Program-made: the position numbers and the translations under genes
The notes under the pieces: model-generated
Databases searched by the model: none
Seen by the model: the letters and a program-made list of their open reading frames with translations, nothing else
What the model was told of the DNA's origin: nothing
Origin: Eremomyces bilateralis CBS 781.70
Taxonomy: Eukaryota > Ascomycota > Dothideomycetes > Eremomycetales > Eremomycetaceae
Length of the DNA stretch: 64,000 nucleotides
Reading direction: 5' to 3'
Assembly (NCBI RefSeq): GCF_010015585.1
Contig: NW_022985078.1
Coordinates: forward strand, 124,001-188,000
Shown: piece by piece, positions 45,402 through 54,999 of the stretch
How the letters are laid out: the number at the start of each line of letters is the position of its first letter
Numbering within the stretch: the stretch's first letter is position 1

Positions 45402-48400
45402 TCATCCGCCCAGCCCAGCACCCACCTCAATCCCCCTCTCCACTGCCACCCGCACCCGCTCCCTCGCCACCTGGTTCCCACACTCCACCTCCAAATTCTC
45501 AAGCCACACCTTCGCCGCGTGTCCGCCGACCGTGATCTCGATGCCCGGCACGGGGATGCCAAGCGCATGGAGCCGTTGGAGCTCGTGTTTCTCCTCCGGG
45601 GAAATGGAGAGGGGGTCAGTGTCGGGGGATGGGGGGGGTTTGGAGGGTGGGGTTTCGGTGGAGGGGGAGGGGGGGAGGCGGGGACGGGCGATCGGGGTGA
45701 TTGCGGAGGAACCGAATTGGGATTCGAGGAGGAGGAGAAGGCGGGAGAGGCGGGTGGAGGAGGAGGTCGGTGTAGATGGTTGGGATGTCGAGGTCGGCGC
45801 GTGGGAATGGGAATGGGCCTGAGAGGAGTCTGTAGATATGTTAGCGTAGATTCGGATGCTTGAAACCTAGAAAAGCCACGACAAAACTAGCCTAGAATGG
45901 TGGACGATGGGATTGTTCGTGCAAGAGAAACTTACGCTTCACCGCGGCTGGGCTACTCTCCACCGTCAACAACACCCCCACAACTGCATCCGCGATCCCA
46001 TCATTGACCATATTCCCCTCCCACTCCACAACCACCTTCCCTTGCGGCCCACCACACTCCACCCGCACGCAATCCATCACTTCAAACACCGTCGTGCGCC
46101 CGACCTCCTCATCCGCGACCTCCATCGCCCCATTCCCATGAGCATCCTGCTCCTTCTTCTTCTCCGCCGCAAAGTCCGGCGTAACGATCTTGATCCCACC
46201 AAACGTCCCCTCCAGCGCCCAACGAATCAGCTCCACGCCCGCTGTCGGCAGTGCCATCTGCTGGCGGCAGGTGATCTGCGTCGTCGTGAGACCGGCGTAT
46301 TCGCGGAGGTCCTCCGGAGCCATCAAGCTCATTTTGAAGTCACTCTGGACCAACACCCCTGTGATCAACTGCGGCTGCGTTTGCTCCTCCGGCGCGACGT
46401 CTTTCATTTCTTCGTCCCCGGAGACGTCTTGCGGTCGGACAGTGATGGGTTGCGGCGCGGTGATCTGCGCGAGCTTGCCGACGACTTTGGCGAGCTTCTC
46501 GGTTTTGAAGGGGATGCGGAGGGCCTCGCAGTTGGGTGGGGAGAAGACTTTGATGGGGTTCTTGCGCTTGGAGTTGAGGCCGAGGAGCTTGGATTTGAAG
46601 CGTGTCATTTGGGATTTTTCGCCGTGGACCAGGATCTATTACGTAGTTAGCTTCGTGAGACTCTCTGTGACTGCATTGTTCATGACTTGGACTTACGACG
46701 ACAGACGGGTTGACCTCCTCTACGAACTCGCGGTTCTCGGCGCCATCAACGTGGGCCGCGAACGCAAATTCGTTGACGGTACAGCGCCGTGGAATCTGGA
46801 CCTGATCATGCTGTCCAGGCACCTTTCCTCTGCTCGCCGTCGCTGCGCCTCTCGTCATAATCGCGGGAATGAACTCCGGTTCGGTCATGATGATCTTTGC
46901 CATGGTCCCTTCAACACTGTAGCCGGTAATGACCACCCCATTCCTCTGATCCGGGGCCCACCGCTCCAGCAATTCTCGCGACACCCCACTCTGCATCATA
47001 CCAGGGCTTGCCAACATCACGCAGCTCCCAATATCGTCGAAGCGTTCTAGGCTCTTGAGACTTCGGATGTATCGGAAATCCCATGGGCCGGCTTTGGACA
47101 CCTCGCCTGTCGATTCGGCTTCCGCCATGCGTTCGCGGAAGAGCCGCTTGATGTTGTCGTTCATGGCGCTGATGTACGTTTGGTAGACGACCATGCATTT
47201 CCTCGCGAGGTTGCTGGCATAGTATATTGGGACCTTTTGGTACTCTGGATGCTTCCCCCAATACTCATCGAGGATGAGGAGCAGTTCTTGGGCGCGTCCC
47301 AAGGCAAATACCGGAAGGAGCGCTCGTCCTCCTCGGTTTAGGATGCCGGTGATGGTCTTCATGAGCATGTTCTCCCTCTCCACTCGCGGGACGTGGGTGG
47401 CAACACCGTATGTGCTCTCCGTGATTAATACGTCGACCTTGACGTTTTCTGGCGCTCTAGCGGAGATGAGATGTCGGTCCTCTTCCCGGGAGTAGTCGCC
47501 AGTGAATAGAATCTTGAGGCCGGCAATCTCGATGAGAAACATTGCAGCGCCCAAAACGTGCCCGGCCGGATAGGGGGTTATTCGAATCGAGGAAATAGTG
47601 TGTGTGGTGTAGTAATCGATGGCTTCGATCTGGGGGAAGGTAGAGAGGTGGTCGGCTTCGGTATAGAGTTGGATCTTCTGCTCGGCGGAGGACGAGACAT
47701 TCCTAGATGGTTGTTAGGTATGCAATATCCACACCGGAGGTGTACCCTACCCAACGCGAACGCTGTCTTGTATGAGCCATTTGTAGATGGCTTTGGTGGG
47801 ATGGGTCATGAAGACCCGACCTTTGAAGTTCGTCTTCGCAAGAACATAAGGGAGGGAAGCTGCATGGTCTATATGGAAGCTGGCAAGCGTCAGTCCTACT
47901 CCCCAGTGAGACGAAATATAGCAGTACGGCGAGGCTATCGGCATTCGACGAGACGTCACAGCATGGTAGCCATTAAAATGAACATGGTGCTTTCATTGTT
48001 TCTCATATACATGAAGCTGCTGTGTGGAATACATGAAACGGCTCCTGAATATCATGATCGTATTGCTGGAAGCAGAGGAAAAAGATGAAATGTAAGGATA
48101 TGAGTTGACAGTGAACAAAATCCGGACGCCCTTGCCAAATGCCGATGCCGTTCACCTCTAGTGCTCTAAACTTACTGGCTTATGAGTAGCACGTCAACTG
48201 TGCTCAAGTCATATTCGTCGTAGAAGGGGAGGGAAGAGATCCCTTCGTATGCGGGCGAAGTACCAGCATCCAACTTGAGGTATATCAGCGAACGAACCTT
48301 AGAATCATACACGGACGAGCTTACCATAACAGTCTTGCCTTTGTACCTGATGATGTGACATGATCTTCCCACTTCATTGCATCCTCCGAGACCGAAGAAC

Positions 48401-48462
48401 TCCAACTCATCAGCAGGGTCGACATCGTCATCTTCTGGAGAGAGTTTCCGTTTCGACGCCAT
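45402..48462 (-). CDS. YSH1: Endoribonuclease YSH1 (CPSF73), mRNA 3'-end processing
   Basis: Six exons fit in phase on the minus strand: 48462-48325, 48273-48176, 47879-47751, 47702-46697, 46635-45936 and 45829-45402, giving 832 residues. YSH1 is the nuclease of the cleavage and polyadenylation factor that cuts pre-mRNA before poly(A) addition. The metallo-beta-lactamase domain starts [20 protein letters not shown] and [15 protein letters not shown]. The zinc-binding motif HFHIDH is assembled across the exon 2/3 junction (about residues 79-84). [20 protein letters not shown] and [12 protein letters not shown] follow. The beta-CASP part includes [40 protein letters not shown] and TEPEFIPAI. 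Then comes SFAAHVDG-type sequence ([20 protein letters not shown]) and [10 protein letters not shown]. The C-terminal YSH1 domain ends [24 protein letters not shown] two codons upstream of the ATG is ignored. Confidence 0.94.
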
Positions 48463-48678
48463 CTTCAAATGCGACTCCTCATCCCAGTGATACGTTATCA
48501 GAAGAGTTGGAGAAGGAAGATTAGTACAAGGTGAGCAGCTTTGCTTCCTCTATTGAATCCACATGAGGGTTGAGAGCAAGGATGGAATTAAGGAATGAAT
48601 TGAAGAGGGTTAACTTGCATTCATCGGCGCAATGTTTGGATTGGAATATCTCAACGGATCGCGAAAGTTGATAGTCAC
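48463..48678. promoter_or_regulatory. Bidirectional promoter between YSH1 and TAF4
   Basis: If the TAF4 start at 48679 is right, only 216 bases separate two divergent starts of Pol II machinery genes. If TAF4 starts at 49152 the shared region is about 690 bases. No factor site can be named with confidence. Confidence 0.4.
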
Positions 48679-50883
48679 ATGATCGCAACACGTGAGCTGA
48701 AGGCCCGTGCGGGATGGGGACGCGCCACAGCTCTCCATCTTTCCTTCTCCTCACTCTATCACATCACAATCATCGCGACATTCAGCCCTGTGCCAGTCCT
48801 CCAACAACCGTGAGCATCTCCGGAAGGGTTTCAAATACATGTATTGAAACCATAGCATGCCTCACTCTTGGTAAAGGAGAGAACAGTCTTCCGCCGTCCG
48901 GCGCTGCTGAGCAGCAACAACCTTCCAACCCGCCTCCACCTCCATCCACCTCGGACATCCCATCGTCATCTGCTACGAGCTCCTCCGCAGGAGATAACGA
49001 CTCCGGATCTCACTCACAGCGGCCGACCCCATACGCGTCTCCTTACGCGTCTCCTTGAACATCCCCTTGGTTCTCCTCAAGCAGCCCTTGTCCCCTCACC
49101 CCAGCGCAATTCGACGACCAATTCGACGACCGGCGGCAAGCTACTTCAAACATGATGGCTACTTCTATGATGTCCCCCGGCTCCATGCCTCCGCCTAACT
49201 CCGTGGGCCCTCCGAACCACATGCCCCCGCCGAATTCCATGCCTCCACCAGGCTCTATGCCACCCCCGCAACGACCAGCCGAGAAGACCGAGAAAGAGAA
49301 GCGATCGGCGACCGATATCAATGACCTCAGCGACATCGTCACGGCAGCGGGTGTTGACATCAGGGCCGAAGAGGCCGCCTTGGCACAGACGTATCGCAGC
49401 GCATCGGATTTGGCCTCGCAACAAATAAATGGCTCGTTCGTCTCCAATTCTCAGTCCACGGCCAGCTTCTCGCCAAACCAGAGCTTCGGGTATCCACAAG
49501 GCAGCTTTACTAGTTATCCACCATTTCCAGCATCTGGAGCTGCCAGCCAGTCCCCGGTTGCGCCGAAGACGGTTGAAGAGGAGCTCTTTGAGAAGCACAA
49601 GAAGGCGGCGCGGGATCATGCCGAGCGGAAACAGTTTCACCTCAACAACCCCTTCTTAAGTACCAACTGCTTGCGCCAGAAGCTGGACAAACACACTCGG
49701 AGCAACGGGGTTCGGCTGAATGTGGATGGTCTTTACGACCAATCTCCTCAGACGCCACAAGGGGTCAACGCGATGCGGATGACTGGAAGGGACGGCATGG
49801 GATTCGTGGCGGCGAAGGCGAGCTCGGTCGTTGAACACAATGCCGCGTTTGCGGACGTTCTCGCGCTTGTTTCACTGGCGGCGAACGAGCGATTACGTGG
49901 TCTGGTGGAAGATGCATATGCTCTTTCACGTGGACGACGAGTCGGGGCAGACGGGGTCGTACCCCCAGACTTTCAGGACCTGGCGACTGGGACGGGAGAT
50001 CCGAAACCGATTTCTGCCGTGCCACAGTCCATTACCAACTCGCCATGGGACATGCCACCAGACAGTGCCGTGTCCCCCATGACGGTTCCACAAAAGGGTC
50101 AGCGCGTTATGCCCAAATTATTGTCGCCATCTCGCTAATATCGTGAATTCAGACCCCCTAGATGCCTCCAACCGCCTTCCTACACCTCCGACTGAGCCTC
50201 CGTCAACACCCGTATCCACCCAATCCTATCCCCCAACCCTAGCCATCACACTCGACAGCATGTACGACCGCGATCTCGCCTATGAACAAGCACGCGTCGA
50301 AACGCGTCGGAAGCGCCGCAAACTCGCCGCCGAGACCGCCGCCTCGCAATCCGTTTCCGCCGCCGAGTCACCGGCCCCCGGCACCCCCTCATCGGCCGGC
50401 GGTCCCATCGACGGCAAAGCACCCGACCTGATCCCTCCCATGAAGATGACCAAGAAAGAGCGCGAGAAGCTGGCGAAGTCGTCCGCGACCGAAGAGGTGC
50501 AGCACCGCGCCGCGAACACGACGGCCTCGATGGCGCTGGGCGGGCTCGGAAAGAAGAAATACAGCTGGATGACATCCGGGACGCCGGTCACGAAACCGCT
50601 ACCGAACATGCGGGTGAATACTTCACTGTCGGGGAGCAAAAGCACGGGAGCGGCGGGTGGTGGGGCGCAGGGGCCGCCGCCAGTCGATCGGTTGCTGCAG
50701 GCGGTGCATCAGAAGAAGCTGGGGGAGTGGAAGGAGGACAGCGAGAAGGGGCGGGGCATTCAGTTGCGGGATTGGATCGCGGCGTTAGAAATGGACGGGC
50801 GGGAGAAGAAGGGAATGGTGAGGGCGGCGGTGAAGCGGAACTTCGATAAGCTCGAAGAACAGGATAATGGGCCGCGGAAGTAA
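48679..50883 (+). CDS. TAF4: TFIID subunit TAF4
   Basis: The core is certain: from the ATG at 49152 the frame is open to 50097, an intron follows (50098-50152), and exon 50153-50883 ends the protein. TAF4 hallmarks are ATDINDLSDIVTAAGVDIRA and EEAALAQTYRSASDLASQQI (histone-fold region), RQKLDKHTRSNGVRLNVDGL, NERLRGLVEDAYALSRGRR, the Arg/Lys-rich helix QARVETRRKRRKLAAE and the C-terminal LGGLGKKKYSWMTSG. The 5' end is inferred. Pro/Ser/Gln-rich sequence in the same frame lies upstream, and a model with exons 48679-48809, 48887-49036 and 49085-50097 joins in phase to 674 residues. It needs a 48-nt intron with a non-standard GTCTCC donor, which removes an in-frame TGA at 49056-49058. The alternative is translation from 49152 (558 residues). 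TAF4 heterodimerises with TAF12 and stabilises TFIID. It converges with LHS1. Confidence 0.85.
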
Positions 50884-51324
50884 TTGGGGGATTGGTTCGG
50901 TTGGGACGGACCGCGACATTGCATGCATAGTTCAGACACGCGATCCACTACCGGCGTTTTATGGGAGCAGATCGACGGCATTCACGTCGCGCTCTTGATG
51001 GATATGCATATTCGGCGCTTTGGGCAGGATTCGCGCTGATTGCTTCGCCTGCTCGACGAACGGGCAGGCGGATTGAAAAACATTAGGCGGCTAGTCATCC
51101 CCGCTAGAGATGAAAAATGGCCTCGAACACTGCTCGAGAGCAGTCGAACGAGGGGGATATTTCATTCCGCACTGTACACTTAGCTCCAGGCGTTTTGAAA
51201 TGAAGAACGTTGAAGAAGTTGCATATCACATTGCTATCTTACATCCCAAGAGTGATATATCTCGATGCCCATGTCCCACAAGACGCCGGAGACCCATGCA
51301 AACGCTCAAGCCATCAATCCGCTT
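50884..51324. other. Shared 3' spacer of convergent TAF4 and LHS1
   Basis: 441 bases between facing stop codons, no supported gene. A plus-strand ORF beginning at 51110 runs antisense to LHS1 and is rejected. Confidence 0.5.
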
Positions 51325-54300
51325 CTACAGTTCATCATGCGTTTTCTCCGTCGCGCTCTCCTCCGGCTTCTTCTCCGCCGTAGCCTTAGCCGTACTCGTA
51401 CTCTTCCCCTTCTTCCCCTTCGCCTTACTCGTCTTCTTTCCCTTCTTTCCCCCACCACCCTTCTTCTTCCCCCCAAAGTTCGCCATCTTCCGCCGCAACA
51501 TCGTCATCAGCTCTTCCTGCAGGTGCCGGGTCTTCTCCTCCAGCTCGGACGTCAGCAGCACCGGGTCGTCCGTGGCGGATAGCGTCTCCTGCAGCGCGAG
51601 CTTCTCGTTTAGCCAGGTTTTGATCTCGTTGTGCGCTTTTTGCAGCGAGCTGATGTCTTCGGGGGTGTAGGGCATGACGGGTTCGGTCGGCTCGGGTTCG
51701 GATGGCGGGGTGGTCGTGGTGGACCATTCCGCGGCGCTGAGGTCGTCGAGGTCATCGAGGTCGTCGGATTGGGAAGAAGAGGCGGGCGCGGTTGTCTCCG
51801 TATCCGCAGATGACGAGGATAGCGCAGATGAGAGTAGCTCGGACGCCGCCGAAGCCGCTTCTTCCGCGGACTTCGACGCCGCGGCCACGGCGCTGGCGAC
51901 CTCCTCGTCCATCCGCTCGATCATCGTCTGCGTCTGCTCCAGCGCGTCTTGCAGCGCCCGGACCTTCATCGGCCGCTCGGTGACCTCCAAGATGCGCTTC
52001 TTGATCGGATCGACCAGTGCGTTCAGCTCGTCGAGGCGCGCTTTGATGACGTCGGATACGGCGTCCGCGCCATCGCCGTAGAGCCACTCAGAGACGGTGG
52101 AGAGGAGGGAAGAGATCTGCTCGCGGATGGCGGAGGTGGACGCGGCGATGAAGGGGGGTTCGGTGAGGAGGTCGCGGGTGCGGTAGGTGGCGGCTTCGAG
52201 GGTGTTGAGGAGTTCGGAGCGGAGGAAGCGGTCGCGGTCGGAGCGGTCGAAGGCTCGGAGGCTGGAGTGCGGTTAGAAGATAGGTTTGATTTTGTGGTAG
52301 ACGGGAGACTTACCGGGAGTGGATACGGTCCATCTCCTCTTTGGAGAAGGATCGGATACCGGCTGGCGTGGTTGTGAAGTCAATGTTGATCGAGACAGTT
52401 TTCTGCTTAGTACCCTGGGGTTTCGCGGCAGCAGAAGGAGACGCCGAAGCCGAGGATGAAGATACAGATGACGAGGACGTCTCTGGCTCTGAAGCACTCG
52501 ATGTAGATGACGATGGCTCAGTTTCCTCCTCCAGGACTTCTTGGTCCCCATCCTTCTTCTTCCCGAATCCGAAAAGATCCTTGACACCCTCCATGAGATT
52601 ACCTTTCTTTGTATCATCAACTTCGCAGCTGACGGACCCGGAGACAACCGTTGGAATTCCATGATCGGAATCAATGCGGACCTTGAACGCGGTGGTGATG
52701 TTCTCCGTCGCGCAGCCATACTTGCTGACCAGCTCGGCTACAGACGCGGTCAAGTTGTTCGTCTGAACTGTGCTGACCGTTCGATCAACCACCGCTGATC
52801 CATCGGTCGTTGGCACCTGCTGGAACAGCGAGAAAGAGAAGTCGGTTTGCAGCTTCAGCGGCACCTGTTTCGCAAATCCCGCCAAAGAAGTCGGTGTGAA
52901 CAGCTTCTGCTGCCTCTCTTTCCCATCGTTCCACTTCAGCCCCGCGGCATAAAACGCCAGGTCACTATCCCGGATCTCCTTGACGCGGAATGAAGGACTG
53001 AGTTGAGCGCCCTTAAACGTAGCGCCCAGTACAGCGGCTTCATCGGCGTTGACATTGCCTCGGAGCTTCGATGCGCCTCCTGCGAGCGACTCGAGACGCT
53101 TTTGCACGAACGGTGTGCGCGTGGCGCCGCCATGGAGGATGATCGAGTCGATATCGTCCATCGTCAATTTGGCGGCTTCCAGCGCTTGCTTGGCAGGTCC
53201 GTCCAGACGCTGAGCGAACTCGGACGCGAGCTTCTCGAACTCTGAGCGCGAAATCTTGTATTTGAAGTCGACGTTCCCATACAGCTCCTCAAAGCTGGCA
53301 GCAGTATCAGAGTTGGCGCTCAGGACTTGTCGATGTCGCTCCGCATCTTTCCAGAGCTTAGCCATGGCGCGTCCGTGGGCTTTGACGTCGGAGGCCTGAA
53401 CACCGAGCTTCTTGCCTTCTGAGGACTGCAGAAACTTGTTGACCATGTCATCGACGACCAGCGTGTTGAGCGCATCACCGCCGAGAGACTTATCCCAACC
53501 AGCTCCCATGACTTGGACTTCTTGAACGGTCTTGTTAAAGCGACCGATATCCTTAACAGTGCGTCCCTGGAACTTCAAAATCGTCGCGGTCGTGTGACCG
53601 GCACCCATGTCGTAGACCATATTGTATTCCGGCTTTCCACCCTCATTGACCGTAGGGAATTCTCGTGTCATGGCGTAGTTCATTCCAACCGCCAGCCCAT
53701 CAGATGTCAGCGCCATCACATCCAGGCCGGCCAACTCAGCCGCCAACTCCACCGCCCTCTTCTCATCCGCAGTGTAAAATGGCGGCACCGTAATAACCAC
53801 ACTGTCGATCCGATGCTGGTCCCCTGCCATATTCTGCCCATTCTCCTTGACATTCATTAGCTCCATGGCCAATAGCTCCTCGACCGAGAATGCTTCCGCT
53901 CCCTCGACAAAGCTCTTGCTCTTGAATCCCACCGTCCCTCGTCCCTCCATAGCTTCCAGCACCAACGCCGGGTACCGACCCTTATATGTCTCCACGACGC
54001 TCGCCAGCCCCGCATCATCATGTATCGGGATCCCCAGGAGCTGTTTCAAGTTCGGATATACATCATGGGGAAACCTCCCCGCGAGGGACAACGCATCGCC
54101 GCCATACAAACGTTCGGGAAAGGATCCTTCGGTGGGAACGGTACCTCGAGCCGGCTTGAAAGCGATCGCGGAGGCTTCTTTTCGTTTCGAGTCTTTGCTG
54201 AGGACAATGTCGAGGGGTATTCCGGGTTTCACTAGAGCGGCCTTGATATATTCCGTTCCCAGGTCAATTCCGAGGACTGCGGAAACGGCGAACACGGACT

Positions 54301-54364
54301 GAGTGAAGAAGAGAATGGCGCATAATATAGCCCCTAAGGAAGGTAATATCGATCTGCGAGCCAT
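51325..54364 (-). CDS. LHS1: ER-lumenal Hsp70-like chaperone LHS1 (GRP170 family)
   Basis: Two exons on the minus strand, 54364-52314 and 52261-51325, encode 995 residues. The ATG at 54364 begins a signal peptide (MARRSILPSLGAILCAILFF, cleavage likely after about residue 26). Open sequence upstream lacks such a start. The Hsp70-type ATPase domain shows VLGIDLGTEYIKAALVKPG, DSVVITVPPFYTADEKRAVE, YNMVYDMGAGHTTATILKFQ, GGDALNTLVVDDMVNKF and SIILHGGATRTPFVQKRLES. A long, partly Ser-rich linker and a helical C-terminal domain follow, with Lys/Gly-rich sequence, and the last four residues are HDEL, the ER retrieval signal. In yeast Lhs1 acts as nucleotide exchange factor for Kar2/BiP and as a holdase during protein import and folding. 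A repeated DDLDDLDDL sequence lies at about 51735-51765. The length is somewhat above yeast Lhs1 (about 880), accounted for by the linker. Confidence 0.94.
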
Positions 54365-54696
54365 GGTGAATGTGTAAAGGCGAATGTGTAAAGGTAGTGT
54401 GGGGGGTATGGCTATGAAGTATAAGGGAGCTCGACTAGCATCAAAGGAGTACGAGGATGCGCTATGCTCTATTGACAGACACGGAATGGAAGAAACAAGT
54501 CTGGCATGATCCAATGGGTATTCTGACCAACGGTCTTGACAGCCTTGGGAGCAATTGGTAAAATAGTCGAGGGTATGGCGGGTATTTGAAGCCGGGAGTG
54601 TTGAACAAGTGGCCTTACACGTGGATGGGAACTTTTGAGACGGTGAGGTCAGTGGTGTGCCTTACTGCCTTGTGCCTTGTGCCCCCCGGCACGGGA
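54365..54696. promoter_or_regulatory. LHS1 promoter region
   Basis: Upstream of LHS1 on the minus strand there are CCAAT-type motifs (ccaatgg at 54511-54517 and caattgg near 54553) and a palindromic CACGTG at 54618-54623, preceded by CAAGTGGCCT. E-box/UPR-like sites are expected for ER chaperone genes, but these short matches could be chance. Confidence 0.35.
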
Positions 54697-54923
54697 GGAA
54701 GAAATTGAGTTACCCTGCTTGGCATTCCCTCAAGCACAGCTCCCACGACCTTAACCAGAACGTGGCGGAGGATTCACTAAAACAGACCTCTAGTAGTCGC
54801 CTAGTTAGGAAAATAGTATACTTTTTGATATTATGCTGTTTTTGAGCGAATTGGGCTGCCTATGATAGTGATAGTGGTAGTGATGGTTAGGAGAATGCCA
54901 AGACACGTAACTCAATTTCTTCC
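54697..54923. mobile_element. MITE-like element with about 31-bp terminal inverted repeats
   Basis: GGAAGAAATTGAGTTAC, four unmatched bases, then CTTGGCATTC (54697-54727) recurs in inverted orientation at 54893-54923 with only those four positions differing. The 165 internal bases hold no credible gene. The size (227 bp), long matching termini and non-coding interior fit a miniature inverted-repeat transposable element. No clear target-site duplication is seen at either edge, so the superfamily is open. A single-event foldback or hairpin-forming transcript is an alternative. Confidence 0.6.
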
Positions 54924-54999
54924 CCTGGAGGTGACCTTTCCAGTTCTGCCTTGTTCCCTTATGGACACGGCAGCGGGGCCTTGGCGTTCTAAAAGAACC

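Noticed and set aside
45205-45822. Plus-strand ORF of 205 residues
   Set aside because: It overlaps the last YSH1 exon, whose reading frame ends in the conserved YSH1 C-terminal sequence.
51110-51670. Plus-strand Ser/Phe-rich ORF of 186 residues
   Set aside because: It is antisense to the Lys-rich C terminus of LHS1 ending in HDEL.
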